This document shows positions 12,049-24,100 of a DNA stretch of 64,000 bases, piece after piece. Source of the DNA: Macrostomum hystrix (Eukaryota; Platyhelminthes; Macrostomidae); contig CATNEN010000034.1 of NCBI GenBank assembly GCA_950097015.1, positions 5,164,501 to 5,228,500 of the forward strand, written 5' to 3'. Made by a program: the position numbers and the translations under genes. Below the pieces are notes generated by a model. The model made no database searches, had not been told where the DNA came from, and worked only from the letters and a program-made list of their open reading frames with translations. How positions within the stretch are numbered: the stretch's first letter is position 1; every line of letters starts with the position of its first letter.

Positions 12049-12539
12049 TTCGTTGAGAATGATTTGATTAGAAACACCATGAGATGCAGTTTTATTGGTG
12101 AGTGAAAGAAGCAGAGATGTGTGTGGGTCTGAGGTTGGGATCTCACAGTTGATCAGAAAGTTCAAAGCAAGCCAGCGCGCAGAAGAAAATGAATAAGGAG
12201 CGATTCTATGCCCAGTGACAGACCCGGCAGTTGGCGCTGAAAATTCGTGAATCGAAGGCACAGTTTTGAAGTCCCCAGTGACATGTTCAATGAAGCGCAG
12301 CGTCTATCACCAACGGGGCGCCAGTGCGAGGAGGATGGGGTTGCTGCGCGGTTGCTAAGGGGAGGGGGAGAATTGCGCAGGTTTGGCCAGGATTCGACTT
12401 GTGGGAAATGTCTCCCCCGCCTTGGACGCAGCGGAGCCGCAATTTCAACTGGTTGCTTATCGTGCGACTTCGGACAGTCGATAGAACTTATTAAAATACG
12501 GCAGAATTGGCTTTTGCGCAATATTCTCATTTGAAAAAA
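12049..12539. other. GC-richer unique island between two arrays
   Basis: Unlike its surroundings, 12,250-12,480 is GC-rich with many CpG. It contains a 95-codon plus-strand ORF (12,247-12,534) and overlapping minus ORFs. None resembles a known family and no splice partner was found. It could be an exon or a promoter island of an unrecognised gene. Confidence 0.25.
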
Positions 12540-13925
12540 CTTGTAAAAGACCGGCGTGAAACAGGTAAAAGACAGGTAAGAAACAGGCAAAATACTAGCA
12601 AGACACAGTTAAACAACAAGCGAGATACGGGTAAAATACAGGCGAGAAACAGGGTAAGATACAGGCGAGAAACAGGTAAAAGACAGGCGAGAAACAGGTA
12701 AAAGACAGTTGAGAAACAGGTAAAAGACAGGCGAGAAACAGGTAAAAGACAGTTGAGAAACAGGTAAAAGACAGGCGAGAAACAGGGTAAGATACAGGCG
12801 AGAAACAGGTGAAAGACAGGCGAGAAACAGGTAAAAGACAGTCGAGAAACGGGGTAAGATACAGGCGAGAAACAGGTAAAAGACAGTCGATCGAAACAGG
12901 GTAAGACACAGGCGAGAAACAGGTAAAAGACAGGCGAGAAACAGGGTAAGATACAGGCGAGAAACAGGTAAAAGACAGGCGAGAAACAGGGTAAGATACA
13001 GGCGAGAAACAGGTAAAAGACAGGCGAGAAACTGGGTAAGATACAGGCGAGAAACAGGTAAAAGACAGTCGATCGAAACAGGGTAAGACACAGGCGAGAA
13101 ACAGGTAAAAGACAGTCGAGAAGCTTGGTAAGATACAGGCGAGAAACAGGTAAAAGACAGTCGATCGAAACAGGGTAAGACACAGGCGAGAAACAGGTAA
13201 AAGACAGGCGAGAAACAGGTAAAAGACAGTTGAGAAACAGGTAAAAGACAGGCGAGAAACGGGGTAAGATACAGGCGAGAAACAGGTAAAAGACTGTCGA
13301 GAAACGGGGTAAGATACAGGCGAGAAACAGGTAAAAGACAGTCGATCGAAACAGGGTAAGACACAGGCGAGAAACAGGTAAAAGACAGTCGAGAAACGGG
13401 GTAAGATACAGGCGAGAAACAGGTAAAAGACAGTCGAGAAACGGGGTAAGATACAGGCGAGAAACAGGTAAAAGACAGTCGATCGAAACAGGGTAAGACA
13501 CAGGCGAGAAACAGGTAAAAGACAGTCGAGAAACGGGGTAAGATACAGGCGAGAAACAGGTAAAAGACAGTCGAGAAACAGGTAAAAGACAGGCGAGAAA
13601 CAGGTAAAAGACTGTCGAGAAACGGGGTAAGATACAGGCGAGAAACAGGTAAAAGACTGTCGAGAAACGGGGTAAGATACAGGCGAGAAACAGGTAAAAG
13701 ACAGTCGAGAAACGGGGTAAGATACAGGCGAGAAACAGGTAAAAGACAGTCGAGAAACGGGGTAAGACACAGGCGAGAAACAGGTAAAAGACAGTCGAGA
13801 AACAGGTAAAAGACAGGCGAGAAACAGGGTAAGATACAGGCGAGAAACAGGTAAAAGACAGGCGAGAAACAGATAAAAGACAGGCGAGAAACAGGTGAAA
13901 CCCAGATGAGAAACGGGTGAGAACA
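12540..13925. repeat. 22/23-bp tandem array with splice-donor-like units
   Basis: About 60 copies alternate between GAGAAACAGGTAAAAGACAG+GC (22 bp) and a 23-bp form with CAGGGTAAGATACAG. A GATCGAAACAGGG form recurs at intervals. Nearly every unit contains CAG followed by GTAAAA or GTAAGA, close to the consensus 5' splice site on the plus strand. Long minus-strand ORFs of Leu/Ser/Phe/Cys repeats are artefacts. Confidence 0.95.
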
Positions 13926-14944
13926 TTTGGAAGACAGGTCAAAGCTAGAAATTTTAGATTAGATAATCAGCCTATAGGGGGGATAAGGCAGCTTATCACT
14001 AATGAAGTCCCTCAAGTTGCAGCAATCCGGTGTCGCTCGCTGGAACTTGTTGCGTAATATTTCTGCAACACAAAAAAGCTCACAGATGAAGCCTATTTAT
14101 TATAAGCCTATATATCCCGTTGAATTTTGGCATCCCAATCAGAGGATTCAGGTGAAACAGTTCCGGCTGCTTAATCCTGAGGTACCCAGAGAAGGGGCGG
14201 GACAAATTTCAGTTTTTTCATTTGGTCAAAAAAGAAATTTCAGACAAATGCGAAGAAAGATTTGCTGCATCGGCTTTTTGTAGGATTTCCTTTGACACGA
14301 ATTCTGGTTTTAAAAATCCTCATAGATGAGTCACGAACTGGGAATCGAGTGAATCAAAAAGGCGAAATTCACAAATTAAAAGACATATATATATATTTGA
14401 CACATTAAACTGAAAATCCTGTGTTTTTCTCCATGCATTTTGTCGGTTGGAGTTCATGACTGATTAGAAAAATTTTCTATTTCTCACTAGCAACGTGCGT
14501 GCTAGGATTCTTGAAAAATAATTCATCTCTCAGAAAAGAAGAAATTGTTTTTTTAATTCTTAAAACAAAAAAAAACACTGATTCAGTTGCGTGACATCTT
14601 TTAGACAAGAATTTGATTGCTTGAAACAATTTCATTTTCAAAGGTTTTCTCTCACGGAATTCTGTTCCTTCAGCCTCAATGCTGACTGACACTTTAAAAA
14701 AAACCTTGAAATGCTACTATCAGTAGAGTATCACGAGGCCATATTTTTTATACTCCTAAATATGAGACTTAAGATTTTTACAGAAACAAAATGATATATG
14801 TGCAGATATTAATTATATTCGAGAAACAGACACTTCTGCACAATTCGAGTGCTCAAAATTTAACTTTATAAATTTGAAATAAAAGAATGGTGAATATTTT
14901 ATAGTTTGATATCGTAACTACGTAAGACATTTACAGAATTTTTT
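13926..14944. other. AT-rich unique spacer, no gene seen
   Basis: About 1 kb of unique AT-rich sequence, including an ATATATATAT tract near 14,385. ORFs of 71-93 codons are present but have no family resemblance. Confidence 0.4.
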
Positions 14945-15448
14945 ACACTAAGCGTCAGTGAGTGTCAGTGAGTGTCAGTGAGTGTCAGTGAGTGTCAGTG
15001 AGTGTCAGTGAGTGTCAGTGAGTGTCAGTGAGTGTCAGTGAGTGTCAGTGAGAGTCAGTGAGTGTCAGTGAGTGTCAGTGAGTGTCAGTGAGTGTCAGTG
15101 AGTGTCAGTGAGTGTCAGTGAGTGTCAGTGAGTGTCAGTGAGTGTCAGTGAGTGTCAGTGAGTGTCAGTGAGTGTCAGTGAGTGTCAGTGAGTGTCAGTG
15201 AGTGTCAGTGAGTGTCAGTGAGTGTCAGTGAGTGTCAGTGAGTGTCAGTGAGAGTCAGTGAGTGTCAGTGAGTGTCAGTGAGTGTCAGTGAGTGTCAGTG
15301 AGTGTCAGTGAGTGTCAGTGAGTGTCAGTGAGTGTCAGTGAGTGTCAGTGAGTGTCAGTGAGTGTCAGTGAGTGTCAGTGAGTGTCAGTGAGTGTCAGTG
15401 AGTGTCAGTGAGTGTCAGTGAGTGTCAGTGAGAGTCAGTAAGTGTCAG
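14945..15448. repeat. 10-bp array, almost perfectly homogeneous
   Basis: About 50 copies of GTGTCAGTGA in strict 10-bp register. The few changes include single T-to-A variants near 15,052, 15,252 and 15,432. It ends one base before the stop codon of the minus-strand gene at 15,449. The uniformity implies recent expansion or homogenisation. Confidence 0.97.
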
Positions 15449-16733
15449 TTAATAAAACGCAGCCGAGCAGCGTCCGCCTTCGTCCATCGGGTTGTCATCA
15501 AAGTCGAGCCGATCGAAGGCCTCCACAGTCCACTGGGTCGGAGAGCCAAAGTCCTCGTATTCGTTGCGCGTGCGGTCGCGTGCGGCATCCAGTTGAGCTA
15601 GGCAGTCCTCCTGACTCGCCGCTTCTGAGAACGATGGGTGGTTAGCTAGTAAATTAAAATTCTAACGGACTTTGAGTTTACCGGACCTAAAATTTAACGG
15701 ACTTAGGGTTTAACGGAATTGTAAGTTAACAGATTTGGAATTTTACGGACTCGAAATTTACAGGCCTTAGAAATTGCGCATTTGCGGATTAACGGAGATG
15801 GAATTAACGGACTAGAAACAAAGGAATTATAAGTTAACGGACAATGGATAAAAGGACTAGGAATAAACAGACTAGGAATTACCGGACAAGGAATTTACGG
15901 ACCTGGAATTAACGGACTAGAAATTACCCGACTAGGAATTAACGGACTGGAAATTAACGCACTGTGAATTAACGGACTGGGAATTAACGGACTGAGAAAT
16001 AACGGACTGGGAATTAACGGACTGGGAATTAACGGACTGGGAATTAACGGAATGGGAATTACCGGACTGGGAATTAACGGACTAGTAATTACCCGAATTG
16101 GAATTAACGGACTGGGAATTAACGGACTGGGAATTAACGGACTAGGAATTAGGGACTTGGAATTACCGTACTAGGAATTAACGGACTAGGAATTTCCCGA
16201 CTTGAAATTAACGGACTGGGAATAAACGGACTGGGAATAAACGGACTGGGAATTAACTGACTGGGAATTAACGGACTGGGAATTAACGGATTGAAAATTA
16301 ACGGACTGGGAAATAACGGGCTGGGAATTAACGGACTGAAAATTAACGGACTGGAAATTAACGGACTTGGAATTGAGCAAACTTAATATATAACCGAGAT
16401 GAATTTACTTGGCTGAAATTTCGCGGACAGAAACATATTTTCCTCACCTTCCAAGCGTGCGGCGTATCCGACACTGCCCTGACTGCTGCCAGCATCTACC
16501 ATGGTTGTCGGCGGCAGAGCCAGCAGGTTCAGCGCTGTTGAGGACGCATTCGGCAGCCGTTCCGAGCTCTCCTGACGCCGATTTCTCAGAGCCGCTGTGG
16601 ATCCGTTTCGCAGCAGCGCGAAAATTCTTGTCGGAATCTTTCTCAACGACTGGGATCTCGGCCGATGGACCGGGACGCCGTTGGTTGCCATGGTAACGCG
16701 CGGATTCGTATATTTGGATTTGGTGCAGCCCAT
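15449..16733 (-). CDS. Unrecognised 153-aa protein with N-terminal dual-acylation (SH4-like) signal, two exons
   Basis: I assembled this gene from the minus strand. Exon 1 is 16,733-16,448 (95 codons plus 1 base) and ends at the donor AAG/GTGAGG. Exon 2 is 15,624-15,449, preceded by the acceptor TTCTCAG and ending in TAA. Phases join exactly and rebuild a Glu codon. The protein starts MGCTKSK: Gly2 is a myristoylation site, Cys3 a palmitoylation site, and the lysines follow the pattern of Src-family SH4 segments. Residues 20-60 are basic (RPRSQSLRKIP, with Arg-x-x-Ser kinase-like sites). The C-terminal half is acidic (NEYEDFG, FDRLDFDDNPMDE). A membrane-inner-face adaptor is plausible, but I recognise no family. 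The 823-bp intron is almost wholly a 15-bp satellite, and a 10-bp satellite starts at the stop codon. Confidence 0.6.
15660..16390. repeat. 15-bp satellite filling an intron
   Basis: About 45 copies of GGGAATTAACGGACT (plus strand). They are diverged at the 15,660 end and more regular from 15,930 to 16,370. The array occupies nearly the whole intron of the minus-strand MGC-type gene. Only about 35 bp on the acceptor side and about 60 bp on the donor side are non-repeat. Confidence 0.93.
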
Positions 16734-17050
16734 TGAATAATATGGTTCTCTGTTCTGTAAGCCAGTTCTACAGCTGGAATGGATTAGTTACGCGTAAAGG
16801 GAAATTTAATTTTTCAACGCTTGATCTGCCACTTCCCTTTTACTGAGAACTGTTCGCAGTAAAATGGGATTAGTTGCTCATTCTCTTTACTATTTTGCGC
16901 GTACTCCAGTCCCAACCAATCCAGTCCAAGGCAATATCGCACTGAGAAATCGATTTTTCCCTTCTCTCTTTCTGCCATTCTACTTTTCTTGTCTCTCTTC
17001 TAAATAAAACGTATTCCTATTCATAGCTCTTATTAATCTATTGAAGCATT
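16734..17050. other. Unique spacer upstream of the MGC-type gene
   Basis: About 300 bp that should hold the promoter of the minus-strand gene. No clear TATA box was seen close to the ATG. Confidence 0.3.
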
Positions 17051-17425
17051 CCATTATAATAATAATGCTTGCAGGAGGGCTGCGGGCAATGGCACATCAT
17101 TTGGTGACACTAGACCCGCAGCCAGCGAGGAGGCAATTCTGCCCATTCTGCCAATTCGCTGATTTCTGAGCACACACGAACACAGATACTGTACGCAGGC
17201 ACACGCTCACACAGGTGTGTACACTGCCTGACTTTCTCATCGTCAGGCAGTGTACATTTCACTGTGCCTTGAGGTTGGCCCTCAATGGCGTAAATTGCAC
17301 GACAAGCCCCAAAGCCTTCTCTCCGCGGCTGCGCCCCAAATAAATGTGGCCTCGCCGCGGAATCGAGCTGAGCGACCTTGAGGCAAACGTGCTAATCGCT
17401 CCGTTAACTCCACGCCCCCCAGTCT
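17050..17425 (-). mobile_element. tRNA-derived SINE, copy 1 (minus orientation)
   Basis: Member of the SINE family best seen at 56,965. In minus orientation it starts with a degraded box A near 17,410, then GCTCGATTCC (box B region) near 17,360. The body includes the hairpin CTGCCTGAC/GTCAGGCAG near 17,225-17,250. The 3' tail is an ATT/AAT microsatellite at 17,054-17,067. Confidence 0.75.
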
Positions 17426-17449
17426 ATACCATTTCTTTGAATAAAATTA

Positions 17450-19175
17450 GAACTATACTAGATTCGGAAGACGATTAGACAGATACCAGAAATCCATTGG
17501 GAAGATTCCAGAAATCGATTGGGACGATTCCAGAAATCGATTAAGAAGATTCCAGAAATCGATTGGGAAGATTCCAGAAATCGATTGGGAAGATTCCAGA
17601 AATCGATTGGGACGATTCCAGAAATCGATTAAGAAGATTCCAGAAATCGATTGGGAAGATTCCAGAAATCGATTGGGACGATTCCAGAAATCGATTAAGA
17701 AGATTCCAGACATCGATTGGGAAGATTCCAGAAATCGATTGGGAAGATTCCAGAAATCGATTGGGACGATTCCAGAAATCGATTAAGAAGATTCCAGAAA
17801 TCGATTGGGAAGATTCCAGAAATCGATTGGGAAGATTTCAGAAATAAATAGGAAAGATACTAGAAATCGATTGGGAAGATTCCAGAAATCGATTGGGACG
17901 ATTCCAGAAATCGATTAAGAAGATTCCAGAAATCGATTGGGAAGATTCCAGAAATCGATTGGGAAGATTTCAGAGATAAATAGGAAAGATACTAGAAATC
18001 GATTGGGAAGATTCCAGAAATCAATTGGGAAGATTCCAGAAATTTATTAGGAAGATTACAGAAATAAATTGAGAAGATTCCAGAAATCAGTTAAGAAGAT
18101 TCCAGAAATCAGTTGAGAAGATTCCAGAAATCGATTGGGAAGATTCCAGAAATCAGTTGAGAAGATTCCAGAAATCAGTTGAGAAGATTCCAGAAATCAG
18201 TTCAGAAGATTCCAGAAATTGATTAGGAAGATTCCAGAAATCAGTTGAGAAGATTCCAGAAATCAGTTGAGAAGATTCCAGAAATTGATTGAGAAGATTC
18301 CAGAAATCAATTGGGAAGATTCCAGAAATAGATTGGGAAGATACTAGAAATCGATTGGGAAGATTCCAGAAATCAGTTGAGAAGATTCCAGAAATCAATT
18401 GAGAAGATTCCAGAAATTGATTGGGAAGATTCCAGAAATCAATTGGGAAGATTCCAGAAATCAGTTGAGAAGATTCCAGAAATTGATTGAGAAGATTCCA
18501 GAAATCAATTGGGAAGATTCCAGAAATAGATTGGGAAGATACTAGAAATCGATTGGGAAGATTCCAGAAATCAGTTGAGAAGATTCCAGAAATCAATTGA
18601 GAAGATTCCAGAAATTGATTGGGAAGATTCCAGAAATCAATTGGGAAGATTCCAGAAATCAATTGAGAAGATTCCAGAAATCAGTTGAGAAGATTCCAGA
18701 AATTGATTAGGAAGATTCCAGAAATCGATTGGGAAGATTCCAGAAACCAGTTGAGAAGATTTCAGAAATCAATTGAGAAGATTCCAGAAATTGATTGGGA
18801 AGATTCCAGAAATCAATTGAGAAGATTCCAGAGATTGATTAGGAAGATTCCAGAAATCGATTGGGAAGATTCCAGAAATCAGTTGAGAAGATTTCAGAAA
18901 TCAATTGAGAAGATTCCAGAAATTGATTGGGAAGATTCCAGAAATCAATTGAGAAGATTCCAGAAATCGATTGGGAAGATTCCAGAAATCAATTGAGAAT
19001 ATTCCAGAAATCAATTGAGAAGATTCCAGAAATTGATTGAGAAGATTCCAGAAATCAGTTGAGAAGATTCCAGAAATTGATTAGGAAGATTCCAGAAATT
19101 GATTAGGAAGATTCCAGAAATCAGTTGAGAAGATTCCAGAAAAAAAGTTGAGAAGATTCCAGAAATTGATTGGGA
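17450..19175. repeat. 22-bp tandem array (GATTCCAGAAATCGATTGGG AA)
   Basis: About 78 copies. The left half is dominated by AATCGATTGGGA and AATCGATTAAGA units. The right half is dominated by AATCAGTTGAGA, AATTGATTAGGA and AATCAATTGAGA units. The core AATCGATT is palindromic. ORFs on both strands (for example 18,662-18,153) reflect the repeat. Confidence 0.95.
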
Positions 19176-19439
19176 TTATTCACAACACAATATTAGCTCA
19201 TTGTTATTAGAATAAATTATTTTTTCGTAAAGTTATAAGCACTCTGAACAGTTGAACAATATTAAGCCGTCAATATTAGAATTATGGAATTGTAAAGTTT
19301 ATTTTGAGTAGTATTCGAAGACGGTTTGAACAAGTATCTACGATTTTCCCTTGCCGAAGAATGCAGCGTGAACTACTAACAGTAGCTGACAAGCATATAA
19401 GCCAAGTTGTTTTTGTGTCATGGGCTAAAATCTGAGCAG

Positions 19440-20372
19440 GTGAAAAAGAAATCCCTGAAGTAGGCAGATGAGGCAATGGGGTAGACAATGGAGGCAATAG
19501 AGTAGACAGAGGAGGGGATGGAGTAGACAGAGGAGGGAACAGAGTAGACAGAGGAGGGAATTGAGTAGACAGAGGAGGGAATGGAGTAGACAGAGGAGAG
19601 AATGGAGTAGACAGAGGAGAGAATGGAGTAGACAGAGGAGGGAATGGAGTAGACAGAGGAGGGAATGGAGTAGACAGAGGAGAGAATGGAGTAGACAGAG
19701 GAGAGAATGGAGTAGACAGAGGAGAGAATGGAGTAGACAGAGGAGGGAATGGAGTAGACAGAGGAGGGAATGGAGTAGACAGAGGAGAGAATGGAGTAGA
19801 CAGAGGAGGGAATGGAGTAGACAGAGGAGAGAATGGAGTAGACAGAGGAGGGAATGGAGTAGACAGAGGAGGGAACAGAGTAGACAGAGGAGGGGATGGA
19901 GTAGACAGAGAAGAGGATGGAGTAGACAGAGGAGGGAATGGAGTAGACAGAGGAGAGAATGGAGTAGACAGAGGAGGGAATGGAGTAGACAGAGGAGGGA
20001 ACAGAGTATGGAAACAGGGAACAGAGGAGAGGATGGAGTAGACAGAGGAGGGGATGGAGTAGACAGAGGAGGGGATGGAGTAGACAGAGGAGGGAATGGA
20101 GTAGACAGAGGAGGGGATGGAGTAGACAGAGGAGGGAATGGAGTAGACAGAGGAGAGGATGGAGTAGACAGAGGAGGGGATGGAGTAGACAGAGGAGATG
20201 ATGGAGTAGACAGAGGAGGGAATGGAGTAGACAGAGGAGAGAATGGAGTAGACAGAGGAGAGAATGGAGTAGACAGAGGAGAGAATGGAGTAGACAGAGG
20301 AGAGAATGGAGTAGACAGAGGAGAGAATGGAGTAGACAGAGGAGAGAATGGAGTAGACAGAGGAGGTAATGG
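19440..20372. repeat. 21-bp purine-rich array
   Basis: About 44 copies of GTAGACAGAGGAGGGAATGG+A. Single-base variants GAGAATGG, GGGGATGG and GGGAACAG are mixed along the array. One interruption (GTATGGAAACAGGGAACAG) lies near 20,005. Three frames are open on each strand because 21 is a multiple of 3. The predicted Ser/Pro/Tyr or Arg/Gly/Asp repeat proteins are not credible genes. Confidence 0.95.
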
Positions 20373-21190
20373 AGGATACTAAGGAGTGATTGGAGTAGAC
20401 AGAGAAGATAGTGGAGTAGACTATAGTTGGGATAAATAAGAAATTTCCCATACAGGAAGCCTTGCAGGGGAGTCTTATGGGATCTGATGGGCCAAATGCT
20501 TTGGACAATCATTCAAGCTTAGTCACTTGGAGTCACTTGGAGTAGGAGTAAGGCAAAAGTTATATCGCGGGAAACATATTCTTCATTTTTTCAGATAAGA
20601 AAATCAAGGCTTCAGAGCCCCATCTAGTAACAATCAAGTCGTGGAATCTGGCAGCAAATCTCCCAGCCAGCCATCACTCCCTATTGCATTGATCGGTAGC
20701 TTCATAACCCATAGGACTGATCAATCACGGTGGCATCATGCTTCATAATTGTCAGTGCATTGACCTACTAGCCATGTGCAAAGAGGATTAAGCCAAGAAA
20801 TCTAAGGCCTTCTAATAATCCAGACTGCATGAGCTGTCTTGTGCGGGACTCAAAGTTGAGCAGTTAGTCTCATGCAGATTAATAAAATCTCGATTGTCTT
20901 ATCTCGATTGCAGAGTCTTGAACTGGGCATATTTTATTTGAATTCTGTGTGCATTTATCGTATTTGAACTAACTGCCAATCAACCAGCAAACAATCCATC
21001 AATTGTGCCTTAGGATTAAAATTAGTGCCAATGAGGAAGACGTTAAAAGATAAAATAATATCGATTCAAATATTCTTAACAATAATTTGTTTAAGTTCGC
21101 ATAGACAATTTACGAATCATTTTGGACTGTTTCGGCTATTCAAACAAATAAGATGAATTAAAAAGAAACTTATGAATTTGTTCTGGTAAA
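20373..21190. other. Unique spacer, no gene seen
   Basis: About 800 bp between two arrays. No ORF of interest, RNA gene or element was recognised. Confidence 0.4.
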
Positions 21191-21194
21191 AATA

Positions 21195-24100
21195 TCTCCC
21201 TAAAATCCTCGCCTAAAAATCCTCTCACCGAAATCCTCTCACCGAAATCCTCTCACCGAAATCCTCTCCTCAAAATCCTCTCACTGAAATCCTCTCACCG
21301 AAATCCTCTCAACGAAATCCTCTCACCGAAATCCTCTCACCGAAATCCTCTCACCGAAATCCTCTCACCGAAATCCTCTCACCGAAATCCTCTCACCGAA
21401 ATCCTCTCACTGAAATCCTCTCACCGAAATCCTCTTAACGAAATCCTCTCATTGAAATCCTCTCCTCAAAATCCTCTCACCGAAATCCTCTCACCGAAAT
21501 CCTCTCCTCAAAATCCTCTCACTGAAATCCTCTCATTGAAATCCTCTCACTAAAATCCTCTCATTGAAATCCTCTCCTCAAAATCCTCTCACCGAAATCC
21601 TCTCACCGAAATCCTCTCCTCAAAATCCTCTCACCGAAATCCTCTCCTCAAAATCCTCTCACCGAAATCCTCTCACTGAAATCCTCTCCTCAAAATCCTC
21701 TCACCGAAATCCTCTCCTCAAAATCCTCTCACTGAAATCCTCTCACCGAAATCCTCTCCTCAAAATCCTCTCACCGAAATCCTCTCACCGAAATCCTCTC
21801 ACCGAAATCCTCTCACTGAAATCCTCTCACCGAAATCCTCTCACCGAAATCCTCTCCTCAAAATCCTCTCAACGAAATCCTCTCACCGAAATCCTCTCAC
21901 TGAAATCCTCTCATTGAAATCCTCTCACTAAAATCCTCTCATTGAAATCCTCTCCTCAAAATCCTCTCACCGAAATCCTCTCACCGAAATCCTCTCCTCA
22001 AAATCCTCTCACTGAAATCCTCTCATTGAAATCCTCTCACTGAAATCCTCTCCTCAAAATCCTCTCACCGAAATCCTCTCATTGAAATCCTCTCATTGAA
22101 ATCCTCTCCTCAAAATCCTCTCACCGAAATCCTCTCACTGAAATCCTCTCACCGAAATCCTCTCACTGAAATCCTCTCACTGAAATCCTCTCACTGAAAT
22201 CCTCTCATTGAAATCCTCTCATTGAAATCCTCTCACTAAAATCCTCTCACCGAAATCCTCTCACTGAAATCCTCTCATTGAAATCCTCTCCTCAAAATCC
22301 TCTCACCGAAATCCTCTCACCGAAATCCTCTCCTCAAAATCCTCTCACTGAAATCCTCTCATTGAAATCCTCTCACTGAAATCTTCTCATTGAAATCCTC
22401 TCCTCAAAATCCTCTCACCGAAATCCTCTCACTGAAATCCTCTCACCGAAATCCTCTCACTGAAATCCTCTCCTCAAAATCCTCTCACCAAAATCCTCTC
22501 ACCGAAATCCCCTCAACGAAATCCTCTCACCGAAATCCTCTTCTCAAAATCCACTCACTGAAATCCTCTCACCGAAATCCTCTCACCGAAATCCTCTCAA
22601 CGAAATCCTCTCACTGAAATCCTCTCACGAAATCCTCTCAACGAAATCCTCTCACCGAAATCCTCTCATTGAAATCCTCTCACTGAAATCCTCTCACCGA
22701 AATCCTCTCAACGAAATCCTCTCACCGAAATCCTCTCATTGAAATCCTCTCACTGAAATCCTCTCACCGAAATCCTCTCCTCAAAATCCTCTCACCGAAA
22801 TCCTATCACCGAAATCCTCTCCTCAAAATCCTCTCACTGAAATCCTCTCATTGAAATCCTCTCACTGAAATCCTCTCACCGAAATCCTCTCCTCAAAATC
22901 CTCTCATCGAAATCCTATCACCGAAATCCTCTCCTCAAAATCCTCTCCTCAAAATCCTCTCACTGAAATCCTCTCCTCAAAATCCTCTCACCGAAATCCT
23001 CTCCTCAAAATCCTCTCACCGAAATCCTCTCCTCAAAATCCTCTCACCGAAATCCTCTCACTGAAATCCTCTCCTCAAAATCCTCTCACCGAAATCCTCT
23101 CCTCAAAATCCTCTCACCGAAATCCTCTCCTCAAAATCCTCTCACCGAAATCCTCTCACTGAAATTCTCTCCTCAAAATCCTCTCACCGAAATCCTCTCC
23201 TCAAAATCCTCTCACCGAAATCCTCTCCTCAAAATCCTCTCACCGAAATCCTCTCACCGAAATCCTCTCACCGAAATCCTCTCACTGAAATCCTCTCACC
23301 GAAATCCTCTCACCGAAATCCTCTCCTCAAAATCCTCTCAACGAAATCCTCTCACCGAAATCCTCTCACTGAAATCCTCTCATTGAAATCCTCTCACTAA
23401 AATCCTCTCATTGAAATCCTCTCCTCAAAATCCTCTCACCGAAATCCTCTCACCGAAATCCTCTCCTCAAAATCCTCTCACTGAAATCCTCTCATTGAAA
23501 TCCTCTCACTGAAATCCTCTCCTCAAAATCCTCTCACCGAAATCCTCTCATTGAAATCCTCTCATTGAAATCCTCTCCTCAAAATCCTCTCACCGAAATC
23601 CTCTCACTGAAATCCTCTCACCGAAATCCTCTCACTGAAATCCTCTCACTGAAATCCTCTCACTGAAATCCTCTCATTGAAATCCTCTCATTGAAATCCT
23701 CTCACTAAAATCCTCTCACCGAAATCCTCTCACTGAAATCCTCTCATTGAAATCCTCTCCTCAAAATCCTCTCACCGAAATCCTCTCACCGAAATCCTCT
23801 CCTCAAAATCCTCTCACTGAAATCCTCTCATTGAAATCCTCTCACTGAAATCTTCTCATTGAAATCCTCTCCTCAAAATCCTCTCACCGAAATCCTCTCA
23901 CTGAAATCCTCTCACCGAAATCCTCTCACTGAAATCCTCTCCTCAAAATCCTCTCACCAAAATCCTCTCACCGAAATCCCCTCAACGAAATCCTCTCACC
24001 GAAATCCTCTTCTCAAAATCCACTCACTGAAATCCTCTCACCGAAATCCTCTCACCGAAATCCTCTCAACGAAATCCTCTCACTGAAATCCTCTCACGAA

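Noticed and set aside
12527-13942. 471-codon Cys/Leu/Phe repeat ORF resembling a membrane or antifreeze repeat protein
   Set aside because: Three overlapping minus frames are all open because the 22/23-bp unit lacks stops; unit-length changes shift frames without selection.
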